A stretch of 39,336 nt of DNA from Burkholderiaceae bacterium 16. GTDB lineage: Bacteria; Pseudomonadota; Gammaproteobacteria; Burkholderiales; Burkholderiaceae. The position numbers and the translations under genes were made by a program. The notes below the pieces were generated by a model. The model was given only the letters and a program-made list of their open reading frames with translations. It searched no databases and was not told the origin of the DNA. Within the stretch, counting starts at the first letter, position 1. Each line of letters opens with the position of its first letter. Below, one piece after another: positions 22,670 to 30,992 of the stretch. The stretch covers positions 1 to 39,336 of the forward strand of contig JYOD01000070.1 in NCBI GenBank assembly GCA_000955785.1, read 5' to 3'.

Positions 22670-25657
22670 ATGACCCCAACCATGCCTGACACCGCCACGC
22701 GCGACGCCCCCGGCCGGCCCGATCCCGATGCCTTGCTGCAACGCATGCAGGAGGAGGGCGAGCGCGCAGCGCGCGGCAAGCTGCGTGTGTATTTCGGCGC
22801 TTCCGCCGGCGTCGGCAAGACCTTCGCCATGCTGGCCGCCGCGCGGGCGCTGCGCGAGCAAGGCAGCGACGTGGTGATCGGCGTGGTGGAAACCCACGGC
22901 CGCGCCGAGACCGAGGCGCTGATCGCGGGGCTGGAGCGGCTGCCGATGAAGGCCATGCCGCATCACAAGCTCGACGACCGCGTGCTGCAGGAGTTCGACC
23001 TGGACGGCGCCCTGGCCCGGCGCCCGGCGCTGATCCTGGTCGACGAGCTGGCGCATTCCAACGCGCCCGGCAGCCGTCACCCCAAGCGCTGGCAGGACAT
23101 CGAGGAACTGCTGTCGGCCGGCATCGATGTCTGGACCACCGTCAATGTCCAGCATCTGGACAGCCTCAACGAGGCGGTGGGCGGCATCACCGGCATCCGC
23201 GTGTGGGAGACCGTGCCCGACACGGTGTTCGACGACGCCGACGAAGTCATCCTGGTGGACCTGCCCGCCGACGAACTGCTGCGGCGGCTGCGCGACGGCA
23301 AGGTCTACCTGCCGGAACAGGCCCGGACCGCGGCCAGCAATTTCTTCCGCAAGGGCAACTTGATCGCGCTGCGCGAACTGGCGCTGCGCCGCACCGCCGA
23401 CCGCGTCGACGACGATGTGCGCGCCTACCGGCACGCCGAATCGATCCGCCCGGTATGGCGCACGCGCGAAGCGGTGCTGGCCTGCATCGGCACCGGCGAC
23501 GACGCCGCGCAGGTGGTCAAGAGCGCGCGCCGGCTGGCCGGGCAGCTCGATTGCGACTGGCATGTGGTGACGGTGGCCACGCCGCGGCTGGCGCGGTTCG
23601 CCGAGCAGGAGCGCGCGAACATCGAGGAGGCGATGCGGCTGGCCGAAGAGCTCGGCGCGCGCACCGAGACCCTGGCCGGCAGCGATATCGTGCAGGCGGT
23701 GGCGGGCTATGTGCGGCGCCACAACCTCACCAAGGTCGTGGTCGGGCGCGCGCCAGGAACCTGGCACCACGGTGGCGGCAGTCTGCTGGCGCGCGCGCGG
23801 GCGCTGCTGGCGCTGGGCCTGTCGCCGTTCCTGGGGGCGCGCGCCTGGCTGTTCGGGCGCCATAGCTTTGCCGATTCGCTGGCGCTGGGCTGCCCGGAGA
23901 TCGATGTGATCCGTGTCGCCGCCGATGCCATGGGAGCCGACACGCGCGGCCGCGCGCAACCGGTGTCCGGGCGCGCCGACGTGCGCGAGGATCCGGCGCG
24001 CAATGACGACAGCAGCGAGGTGGCGCACCGCATCGACTACCTGTGGGCGGTTGCGTGGTGCGGCGGCGCCAGCTTGTTGTCGGCGCTGACGCGGCCGTGG
24101 TTCGATCTGGTCAATATCGCGATGTTGTTCCTCGCGGCCGTGGTCGGCGTGGCGCTGCGCCACGGCCGCGGCCCCGCCGCGCTGGCCTCGGTGCTGTCGG
24201 TGGCGGCTTTCGATTTCTTCTTCGTGCCGCCGCGCATGTCCTTCGCGGTCAGCGACGTGCAGTACCTGGTGACGTTCGTGGTGATGCTGGCGGTGGGCCT
24301 GGTTATCGGCCAGCTCACCGCAGGGCTGCGCGAGCAGGCCCAGGTTTCGGTTGAGCGTGAAACCGATGCCCGTACCCTCTACGAGCTGGCGCGCGAGTTG
24401 TCCGCCGCGCTGATGCCCGAGCAGATCATCGAGATTAGCGGCCGCTTCCTGCACGCCGCGCTGGGGGCGCGTTCGGCGTTCTTCCTGGTGTCGCCCAAGG
24501 GGCGGCTGATGCCGCCGGTAATCGATCCGGCGCAGCGCGGCAGCGACGCCATCGACCCGGTGCTGGCGCAATGGGTATTCGATCATGGCCAGCCCGCAGG
24601 CACCGGCACCCATACGCTGCCGGGCAGCACCGTGCTCTACCTGCCGCTCAAGGCGCCGATGCAGACGCGCGGCGTGCTGGCGGTGGAGCCGCAGGAGTGG
24701 CGCGCCTTCGCGCGGCCCGAGCGGCGCCGGCAGATCGATGTGTTCGCCACGCTGATCGCGATCGCCATCGAGCGGCTGCATTATGTGGAGGTGGCGCAGC
24801 AGGCGCTGGTGTCGATGGAGTCGGAGCGGCTGCGCAGCTCGCTGCTGGCCGCTGTCTCGCATGATCTGCGCACGCCGCTGACCAGCCTGATTGGCATGGC
24901 CGAAACCATGCAGCGCACCGAACCGCCGCTGCCTCCGGCGTTGTCCGAAACCGTGGACGCGATGCGCGAGCAGGCCCTGCGCATGCGTACCATGGTGGTC
25001 AACCTGCTCGACATGGCGCGCCTGCAAAGCCGCGATGTACGCATGCAGAAGGAGTGGCAATCGCTCGAAGAGTTGGTGGGCGCGGCACTGGCCGGGATGC
25101 GCGACGCGCTCTCGCGGCACCGCGTGTCGGTGGCCGATCTGTCGGCGTTGCCGCTGGTGGAGTGCGACGCGGTGCTGATGGAGCGGGTGCTGTGTAACCT
25201 GCTGGAGAATGCCGCCAAGTACACGCCGCCGGGCACCGGCATCCGCATCGCCGGCGAGGTGGCTGACGCGGAGGTGCGGCTCGTGGTGGAGGACGACGGC
25301 CCCGGCGTGCCGCGCGGACAGGAGCTGTCGATCTTCCAGAAGTTCACGCGTGGCGAGCGCGAGTCGGCCACCGCCGGCGTGGGCCTGGGGCTAGCCGTTT
25401 GCGAAGCTATTGTGCAGGCGCACGGCGGGCGCATCTGGGTGGAAAGCGCCGGCGTGGCGCGTGCCGGTGGCACGCAGGGCACCGGCGCGCGATTCGTGGT
25501 GGCGCTGCCGCGCGGCAATCCGCCGGCGATCGAGCCGGAGCCGCCCGAGCCGGGTGTGGTGGCGCACGAATCGCAGCAAGGCGGAATGTCCTGGAGCGGT
25601 GCCGGGCGTGTCGCGCACGAAGCAGCAAACAAGGAATCCAACCGAAATGACATTTGA
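22670..25657 (+). CDS. kdpD: Turgor/potassium sensor histidine kinase KdpD
   Basis: A 995-residue sensor kinase. The order is: N-terminal KdpD domain with Walker A GASAGVGKT (43-51) and VDELAHSNAPGSRHPKRWQD; a USP-like domain (about 265-390); four membrane helices (about 455-560); a GAF-like region (about 590-700); HisKA with the phospho-His in AAVSHDLRTPLTSLIG (His731); and HATPase with ENAAKYTPPGTG, DDGPGVPRG and GVGLGLAVCEAI. It senses potassium status and phosphorylates KdpE. ATG 22682 is an equally possible start; neither has a strong Shine-Dalgarno. It is longer than E. coli KdpD (894 aa). Its last 11 bp overlap kdpE. Confidence 0.96.
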   Translation: MTPTMPDTATRDAPGRPDPDALLQRMQEEGERAARGKLRVYFGASAGVGKTFAMLAAARALREQGSDVVIGVVETHGRAETEALIAGLERLPMKAMPHHKLDDRVLQEFDLDGALARRPALILVDELAHSNAPGSRHPKRWQDIEELLSAGIDVWTTVNVQHLDSLNEAVGGITGIRVWETVPDTVFDDADEVILVDLPADELLRRLRDGKVYLPEQARTAASNFFRKGNLIALRELALRRTADRVDDDVRAYRHAESIRPVWRTREAVLACIGTGDDAAQVVKSARRLAGQLDCDWHVVTVATPRLARFAEQERANIEEAMRLAEELGARTETLAGSDIVQAVAGYVRRHNLTKVVVGRAPGTWHHGGGSLLARARALLALGLSPFLGARAWLFGRHSFADSLALGCPEIDVIRVAADAMGADTRGRAQPVSGRADVREDPARNDDSSEVAHRIDYLWAVAWCGGASLLSALTRPWFDLVNIAMLFLAAVVGVALRHGRGPAALASVLSVAAFDFFFVPPRMSFAVSDVQYLVTFVVMLAVGLVIGQLTAGLREQAQVSVERETDARTLYELARELSAALMPEQIIEISGRFLHAALGARSAFFLVSPKGRLMPPVIDPAQRGSDAIDPVLAQWVFDHGQPAGTGTHTLPGSTVLYLPLKAPMQTRGVLAVEPQEWRAFARPERRRQIDVFATLIAIAIERLHYVEVAQQALVSMESERLRSSLLAAVSHDLRTPLTSLIGMAETMQRTEPPLPPALSETVDAMREQALRMRTMVVNLLDMARLQSRDVRMQKEWQSLEELVGAALAGMRDALSRHRVSVADLSALPLVECDAVLMERVLCNLLENAAKYTPPGTGIRIAGEVADAEVRLVVEDDGPGVPRGQELSIFQKFTRGERESATAGVGLGLAVCEAIVQAHGGRIWVESAGVARAGGTQGTGARFVVALPRGNPPAIEPEPPEPGVVAHESQQGGMSWSGAGRVAHEAANKESNRNDI

Positions 25658-26342
25658 ATTTTCGCCGACGGTATTGCTGGTCGAAGACGAGCCGCATATC
25701 CGGCGTTTCGTGCGCGAGGCGTTGCAGGCGGAGGGCTGCACCGTGCATGAGGCCGAGACGCTCAAGCGCGGCCTGATCGATGCCGGCACGCGCCAGCCCG
25801 ACGTGGTGATCCTCGACCTCGGCCTGCCCGACGGCGACGGCATGACGCTGATCCGCGAGATGCGCACCTGGACCGAAGTGCCGGTGCTGGTGCTATCGGC
25901 GCGCACCGGCGAAGCCGACAAGATCGCCGCGCTCGATGCCGGTGCCGACGACTACCTGACCAAGCCCTTCGGCGTGGGCGAGCTGATTGCGCGCGTGCGC
26001 GTGCTGCTGCGCCGGCATGCCAAGATCAATCCGCAAGGCACGCCGCTGGTTGCCTTTGGCGAAGTGCGGATCGACCTGGCCAACCGGGTAGTCACGCGCG
26101 CCGGCGAGGACGTGCATCTCACACCGATCGAATACCGCCTGCTGGCCGTGCTGATCGCGCATCGCGGCAAGGTGATGACGCATCGCGAGCTGCTGCGTGA
26201 AGTGTGGGGGCCCGCGCATTCCGAGAGCAGTCATTACTTGCGGGTGTACATGGGGCACCTGCGGCACAAGCTCGAAACCGATCCCGCGCAGCCTTCGCAT
26301 CTGATGACGGAGGTGGGGGTGGGGTACCGGTTCGTGGGGTGA
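25647..26342 (+). CDS. kdpE: Response regulator KdpE
   Basis: A 231-residue OmpR-family regulator. The receiver has VEDEPHIRRF acidic residues, phosphoacceptor Asp57 (VVILDLGLPDGDG) and Lys in DDYLTKPFGVGEL. The C-terminal winged helix includes LTPIEYRLLAVLIAHRGKVM and SHYLRVYMGHLRHKLE, ending in EVGVGYRFVG. Phosphorylated by KdpD, it activates kdpFABC at low potassium, presumably through the box at 17354-17380. The start overlaps kdpD by 11 bp, so the two are translationally coupled. Confidence 0.97.
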   Translation: MTFEFSPTVLLVEDEPHIRRFVREALQAEGCTVHEAETLKRGLIDAGTRQPDVVILDLGLPDGDGMTLIREMRTWTEVPVLVLSARTGEADKIAALDAGADDYLTKPFGVGELIARVRVLLRRHAKINPQGTPLVAFGEVRIDLANRVVTRAGEDVHLTPIEYRLLAVLIAHRGKVMTHRELLREVWGPAHSESSHYLRVYMGHLRHKLETDPAQPSHLMTEVGVGYRFVG

Positions 26343-26420
26343 CAGGGCGGCCGGGCTTGCCCGCCAGACGAAGAAAGGGCGCCTCGCGGTGCCGCATCCC
26401 TGCAGAATCGACCCTGCCCC

Positions 26421-26443
26421 CGGTGCGAGGCCCGCTCGCACCG
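26421..26443. terminator. 9-bp stem-loop between convergent kdpE and sulfatase genes
   Basis: CGGTGCGAG (26421-26429) pairs perfectly with CTCGCACCG (26435-26443) around GCCCG. It is symmetric for both converging genes. No T-run follows on either strand, so it may work as a weak bidirectional terminator. Confidence 0.5.
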
Positions 26444-26444
26444 C

Positions 26445-28004
26445 TCACCACACGCCAAAGAACACGCCCGCCTGCTTATACACATTGGTCTTCGCCGCCA
26501 CTTCCGCATTGCTGACCGTGGTGCGTGGCTTCAGGGTGCAGAACCACTCCAGCAGATGCCCCCGCATGGCCGAGCGGATCGGTTCATGGCCGGCATCCCC
26601 GCCCAGGTCGAAGAACTCATCGGGGTCGCGCTCCAGGTCGAACAGCTGCGGGCGGAAGCCCTGCCAGTGAACATACTTCCAGCGGGCGTTGCGGACCATC
26701 CAGGCACGGCATTCGCCCGGGTGCCGGCCCAGCGCCACGCGCGCGCCGCGATAGGCGTAGTCCAGCTCCGACACCACGAAATCGCGCCACGGACCAGCGC
26801 TGCGTGCGCGCGTGAGATCCAGCAGCGAGCGGCCTTCGACGCGATGGTCCGCCGGCGGCAGGCCCAGGGCGTCCAGCACGGTCGGCACCACGTCCACGGC
26901 GGATACCATGCGCGCATCGACGCTGCCGCGCGTGGCATCGGCGTCAGGCGACGGGTCGTAGACGATCAGCGGGATATTCTGCACGGTGTCGTAGAACTGC
27001 TCCTTCTCGCCGAGCCAGTGATCGCCGAGGAAGTCGCCGTGATCGGCGGTGAAGACGATCAGCGTATCCTCCCAGCGGCCCAGGCGTTCGAGCTGTTCCC
27101 ACAGCTCGCCAAGCCGGTCGTCGATCTGCTGCACCAGCCCCTGATAGGCGGGGCGAACCGTGTCCGAGACTTCGCTGCGCATGAAGTTGGCGCATTCCTC
27201 CTGCGTGCGGTATGCGTCCAGCACCGGGTGCGGGTCCTCGAGCTCCACGTCGTGGCGCTTGAGCGGCAGGCAGTCGTCCAGCGAGTAAGCCGCGTGGTAA
27301 GGCGCCGGCGCCATATAGGGCCAGTGCGGCTTGACCAGCGAGAGATGCAGCACCCACGGATCGTCGCCACGCGCGGCGATGTACTGCATGGCCTGGCCTA
27401 CCGTATAGGCCGTCTCCGAATGCGGCTCCGCCACGCGCGCCGGCAGGCCTGCATTGCGCATCTGCCAGCCCGACACGATCTCGCCCTGCGCGTTCTCCGC
27501 GCTGATCACGTAATCGGTCCAGGGATCGGCGCTGTCGTAGCCCTGCTGGCGCAGCCAGTCGGCATAGGCGCCGCGGGGCTCGGCGTGGTGGCCGTCGTGA
27601 CGGTCGACTTCGACAAAATGCCCGCTGCGCAGCAGCGTTTCCAGCTCGCTGCCGCCGTCGAGGTGCAGGCGCTTCATGTTGGCGTTGTCGGGCATGACGT
27701 GGGTCTTGCCGGCGAGCGCCAGTGAGCGGTGACTGTCCTTCAGGTACTCGCCCAGCGTCACTTCGCCGACCGACAGCGGCACGCGGTTCCAGGTGGCGCC
27801 GTGGCTGCTGGGGTAGCGGCCAGTGTAGAAGCTCATGCGGCTTGGGCCGCACACGCCGGAGGTGACGAAGGCCTTGGTGAAGCGCACACCGCGGGCGGCG
27901 AGGGCGTCGATGTTCCTGGTGCGCAGGGTGGGGTGGCCGTAGCAGGTCAGGTGGTCCTGACGCAACTGGTCGCACATGATGAAGAGGGTGTTTCTCGTGG
28001 ACAT
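26445..28004 (-). CDS. Sulfatase / phosphonate monoester hydrolase family enzyme
   Basis: A 519-residue alkaline-phosphatase-fold hydrolase. The N terminus NTLFIMCDQLRQDHLTCYG supplies metal-binding Asp12 (and Asp17 nearby), and VCGPSR puts Cys52 in the C-x-P-x-R motif that is converted to formylglycine, the catalytic nucleophile. FTADHGDFLGDH carries the second metal-binding Asp-His pair. The late YKYVHWQGFRPQLFDLERDPDEFFDL is typical. There is no signal peptide, so it should be cytoplasmic, unlike exported arylsulfatases; this and overall resemblance suggest the phosphonate/phosphodiester or choline-sulfatase side of the family. ATG 28004 has a weak ribosome site. The Bug receptor gene upstream on the same strand (157 bp away) may supply the substrate. 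Confidence 0.85.
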   Translation of the reverse strand: MSTRNTLFIMCDQLRQDHLTCYGHPTLRTRNIDALAARGVRFTKAFVTSGVCGPSRMSFYTGRYPSSHGATWNRVPLSVGEVTLGEYLKDSHRSLALAGKTHVMPDNANMKRLHLDGGSELETLLRSGHFVEVDRHDGHHAEPRGAYADWLRQQGYDSADPWTDYVISAENAQGEIVSGWQMRNAGLPARVAEPHSETAYTVGQAMQYIAARGDDPWVLHLSLVKPHWPYMAPAPYHAAYSLDDCLPLKRHDVELEDPHPVLDAYRTQEECANFMRSEVSDTVRPAYQGLVQQIDDRLGELWEQLERLGRWEDTLIVFTADHGDFLGDHWLGEKEQFYDTVQNIPLIVYDPSPDADATRGSVDARMVSAVDVVPTVLDALGLPPADHRVEGRSLLDLTRARSAGPWRDFVVSELDYAYRGARVALGRHPGECRAWMVRNARWKYVHWQGFRPQLFDLERDPDEFFDLGGDAGHEPIRSAMRGHLLEWFCTLKPRTTVSNAEVAAKTNVYKQAGVFFGVW

Positions 28005-28111
28005 GGCTTTTTGACGATCTGCCTGGGGTCGGACGATTGCTGCCCGACCCAGATTTCATCAATTCAACAAATAACAGAATTGGATTCGACGATGACTACA
28101 TCAATCAAAAA

Positions 28112-28150
28112 GATAATATTGATATGATGAATAGTCATGGCGATATTATC
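28112..28150. promoter_or_regulatory. AT-rich promoter region with inverted repeat upstream of the sulfatase
   Basis: GATAATAT (28112-28119) and ATATTATC (28143-28150) form a perfect 8-bp inverted repeat in a markedly AT-rich 100-bp stretch between the Bug stop and the sulfatase start. It probably contains a sulfatase promoter and a regulator site. The binding protein is unknown; the nearby MarR-like regulator is one candidate. Confidence 0.45.
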
Positions 28151-28161
28151 CGGTGAGATTT

Positions 28162-29157
28162 TCAGTCTCCCGTATAACCGGATGCCTTGACCACCGGCCC
28201 CCAGCGCCCCGCGTCCGCCGCCAGCACCTTCCCGAACTGCTCCGCGCTCCCGGTCAGCGGCTCCAGTCCCAGCTTCAGAAAGCGCTCCTTCAGGTCCCCC
28301 GACTGCACCGCGTGCACAATCGCCGCGTTCAGCCGCTCGATGGCCGCCTTCGGCAAACCAGCCGGCGCCAGGAAGCCGTACCTGCCTACGCCCTCGATAT
28401 CCTTATAGCCAAGCTCGGTAAATGTGGGCACATCCGGCAGCGCCACCGACCGCTGCATTCCCGAACTCGCCAGCACGCGAATCTTCCCGGCCCTGTGCAT
28501 CTCGGTCAGGTCGGCCAGCGTATCGACCGACGCCGGCACCTGCCCGCCCACCAGCGCATTCATCAGCGGTGCCGAGCCATTGAACGGCACATGCAGCATC
28601 TCGATGCCTACCTGCCTGCCGATCAGCAAGCCAAAGAAGTGCGGGATGCTGCCAAGCGCCGGCGAGGCGTAGGAGTTGTTCTTCGCAGGGTTGGCCTTGA
28701 GCCAGTCGATGTACTCCTTCAGCGTCTTCGCCGTCGTGCCGGGGCCGGCGGCTAGCGCCAGCTGGAAGTTGGCGGCCTGCGCCACCGGGGTGAAGTCGCG
28801 CTGGATGTCGTAGTTGAGCTTGCGGTAGACCAGCGGGGCGATGGTCATTACCGCCGAGTTGGCGATCACCAGCGTGTTGCCGTCCGCTGGCAGCGTGCGG
28901 GCGTAGTCCATCACCAGGCGGCCGCCGGCGCCGGGCTTGTTCTCGATGACCACGGTCTGCCTGAGTTCGTCGCGCAGCTTGTCGCCGATCAGGCGCGCGG
29001 CCAGGTCGGCGGTGCCGCCGGCGGGGTAGCCCACAAGGATGCGCAGAGGACGGTCGCTCTGGGCGCTGGCCGGTGCGCTGGGCAGGCAGGTGGCGGCCAG
29101 CACGGTCATGGTGGCGAGGGTGGGAACTAGCGCGCGCAGCAGTTTGGCGGGTTTCAC
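28162..29157 (-). CDS. Bug-family periplasmic receptor (tripartite tricarboxylate transporter type)
   Basis: A 331-residue solute-binding protein. The signal peptide (LLRALVPTLATMTVLAATCL, cleaved near ASAQS) is followed by the hallmark RPLRILVGYPAGGTADLAARL, then VIENKPGAGGRLVMDYA and LPDVPTFTELGYKDIEG. The start is GTG 29157 with AGGAG upstream. It lies upstream of the sulfatase on the same strand with 157 bp between, and is divergent from a MarR regulator. The layout suggests a small uptake-and-hydrolysis module, perhaps for a sulfate or phosphonate ester. That link is inferred from position only. Confidence 0.87.
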   Translation of the reverse strand: MKPAKLLRALVPTLATMTVLAATCLPSAPASAQSDRPLRILVGYPAGGTADLAARLIGDKLRDELRQTVVIENKPGAGGRLVMDYARTLPADGNTLVIANSAVMTIAPLVYRKLNYDIQRDFTPVAQAANFQLALAAGPGTTAKTLKEYIDWLKANPAKNNSYASPALGSIPHFFGLLIGRQVGIEMLHVPFNGSAPLMNALVGGQVPASVDTLADLTEMHRAGKIRVLASSGMQRSVALPDVPTFTELGYKDIEGVGRYGFLAPAGLPKAAIERLNAAIVHAVQSGDLKERFLKLGLEPLTGSAEQFGKVLAADAGRWGPVVKASGYTGD

Positions 29158-29355
29158 GGATTCTCCTGTTGGTTCGGCATCGGCGGGAAGCCGGCCAATT
29201 TATCGATACGGTCGTGGTGAGCCAAAGAAGAGTTTCGCGGATCGATCTGCGCGTTTCGTTCCTTGTCGCCGGATGCCCGGCCGTACCCCGGCGGCTGCGT
29301 TGTCCATGCGGCTCGCCAGTTCTTGTGCAGCGGCACAGACGCTAACACCCACCCA

Positions 29356-29373
29356 TATAATTGACAAAATCAA
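29356..29373 (+). promoter_or_regulatory. MarR promoter -10 element with overlapping inverted repeat
   Basis: A perfect TATAAT (29356-29361) is followed directly by TTGA-N5-TCAA (29361-29373), 20 bp before the MarR start codon. An operator at the transcription start would suit autorepression. No clear -35 was found. Confidence 0.5.
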
Positions 29374-29392
29374 CTAAATTTGCGGGTGCGGC

Positions 29393-29992
29393 ATGGGCGA
29401 TGACGAGACGGGCGGGCAGGGGAGCGGGAACGCCGGGGAGCCGGCGGACGAACGGGAGCGGGATGCCGGCGAGACGCTGCAGCATCCCGCCCGGCTGGCT
29501 GACTTCCTTAACTACCGCCTCTATCACCTGAGCCGTGTCGCCCTGCAAGCCAGCGGGCATCACCTGCGCGCCGCGGTCGGCGTGAGCCGGCGCGAGTGGC
29601 GCATGCTGGCTTTCCTCGGCGAGCAGCCGGGCACGCGCCTGACGGAGCTGGCGCAAAGCGCCGGGCTGGACAAGGTGCTGGCCAGCCGCGCCGTGCATGC
29701 CCTGATGGCGCGTGGGCTGGTGCTGCGCGCCACGCGCGAGACGGACCGGCGGGCGGCGGCGTTCGTGCTGAGCGAGGAGGGCGAGGCAGTCTACCGGCAG
29801 GCCTTTGCGCAGGCGCAGGCCTTCAACGCCCGCCTGGCCGCCTGCCTGGATCCGGCGGAGGCGCGGGTGCTGGGGCGTTGCCTGTCCCGCCTGCAAGCCG
29901 AGGCCGAAACCTTGCTGGCGCAGGCGCAAGCGCTGCCCGAGACCGTACCCGCGCCTGCGCAGTCCCCCCAGAACTGGTGGCGCCAGCCGTAA
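29393..29992 (+). CDS. MarR-family transcriptional regulator
   Basis: A 199-residue winged-helix protein. After a charged 30-residue N terminus it has the dimer helix LADFLNYRLYHLSRVALQAS, the HTH core SRREWRMLAFLGEQPGTRLTEL and LDKVLASRAVHALMARGLV, and the wing ETDRRAAAFVLSEEG. The tail is Ala/Gln/Pro-rich. It is divergent from the Bug/sulfatase genes (235 bp apart), and a palindrome at its promoter suggests autorepression. Its probable targets are itself and the divergent genes. ATG 29393 has only a GGGTG-like ribosome site. The ligand is unknown. Confidence 0.85.
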   Translation: MGDDETGGQGSGNAGEPADERERDAGETLQHPARLADFLNYRLYHLSRVALQASGHHLRAAVGVSRREWRMLAFLGEQPGTRLTELAQSAGLDKVLASRAVHALMARGLVLRATRETDRRAAAFVLSEEGEAVYRQAFAQAQAFNARLAACLDPAEARVLGRCLSRLQAEAETLLAQAQALPETVPAPAQSPQNWWRQP

Positions 29993-30084
29993 GGTCCGGC
30001 CGCTGGCTTCCGACTGCACCCTGCGACTTCCTGCGCCTACACTTGTAGACTTGGAGTCAGCGCGTGCACTGCCTGGAGCCTGCC

Positions 30085-30825
30085 ATGCCGCTTGTCCGTC
30101 TCTTTTCGCCCCGGCTGCGCGCTGCCACCGCCGCGGCGCTGCTGCCCGCCTGCCTTCTCGCTGCCCCGCTTGCCCTTGCCGCGCCCCAGCCTCCCGCACC
30201 GGCGCAAGCGCTGACGCGCCAGGCGGTGGCCGCCTACGACGCAGGCGCCTTCGAAGCGGCCTTGCGCGACTTTGCCAAGGCGGCCGAGCAGGGCAACCGG
30301 CTGGCCCAGTTCAATTACGCGATGATGCTGCTGCGCGGCGAGGGCACGCCGGTGCGCCCGCAGGAGGCGCTGGTCTGGCTGCGCCGGGCCGCCGACAACG
30401 ACATGACCCACGCCCAGTTCACTTTTGGTGAGTTGTACGAGCACGGCGAACTGGTGCCGCGCTCGCTGGAATCCGCCAACGAGTGGTACCGCCGCGCGGC
30501 GGAAGGCGGCCATGTGCAGGCCCAGGTCGAGCTGGCGACGAACTACTTTACCGGGCGCGGCGTGGCGCGCGACTACGGCAAGGCATTCCAGTGGTACAGC
30601 CGCGCCGCCAGCGCCGGCGACGGCGGCGCGCAATACATCGTCGGCAGCTATTACGAGCGTGGCGAGCCCGGCGTGGTGGAGAAAGACATCGAGCAGGCCA
30701 AGATCTGGTACGCCCGCTCCGCCTCGCACGGAGACCCCGGCGCGCTGGCCAAGCTGCGCTCGCTGCTGGAGCAGGGGCTGAAAGACAAGGCGAAAGCCAA
30801 TCCCAAAGGAGCCGGTGCCATGTAA
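30085..30825 (+). CDS. Exported Sel1-repeat (TPR-like) protein
   Basis: A 246-residue protein with a signal peptide (VRLFSPRLRAATAAALLPAC then LLAAPLALAAP) and about four to five Sel1-like repeats of ~36 residues. Examples are AQFNYAMMLLRGEGTPVRPQ, AQFTFGELYEHGELVPRSLE, AQVELATNYFTGRGVARDYG and AQYIVGSYYERGEPG, each followed by a W(L/Y)xRAA-type helix. Such proteins are periplasmic adaptor scaffolds. ATG 30085 has GGAG 7 bp upstream; the in-frame GTG at 30064 is less likely. The C terminus is Lys/Ala-rich. It precedes the transglutaminase cluster by 167 bp, and whether it is functionally part of it is unclear. Confidence 0.82.
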   Translation: MPLVRLFSPRLRAATAAALLPACLLAAPLALAAPQPPAPAQALTRQAVAAYDAGAFEAALRDFAKAAEQGNRLAQFNYAMMLLRGEGTPVRPQEALVWLRRAADNDMTHAQFTFGELYEHGELVPRSLESANEWYRRAAEGGHVQAQVELATNYFTGRGVARDYGKAFQWYSRAASAGDGGAQYIVGSYYERGEPGVVEKDIEQAKIWYARSASHGDPGALAKLRSLLEQGLKDKAKANPKGAGAM

Positions 30826-30992
30826 TGCCCCGGTCGCATTGCCATGGTGCCATATCAGGTGGAGTACCCGCGGCCAGGCTGACGCCGGCCGGAGCAGAGC
30901 GTAATCAAGGAAGAAGCCGCGCCTCGTCGAGCCCGGGCGGTACAACTCTTGCTTGTAAGCACAACACAAAACCTGCGCAATGGGAGGCCCGA

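Noticed and set aside
22604..25120. An 838-codon open frame antisense to kdpD
   Set aside because: Composition is typical of a shadow frame; the plus strand encodes an unmistakable KdpD.
26556..27725. A 389-codon plus-strand frame opposite the sulfatase
   Set aside because: Antisense shadow without motifs; the sulfatase frame holds the formylglycine motif and metal ligands.
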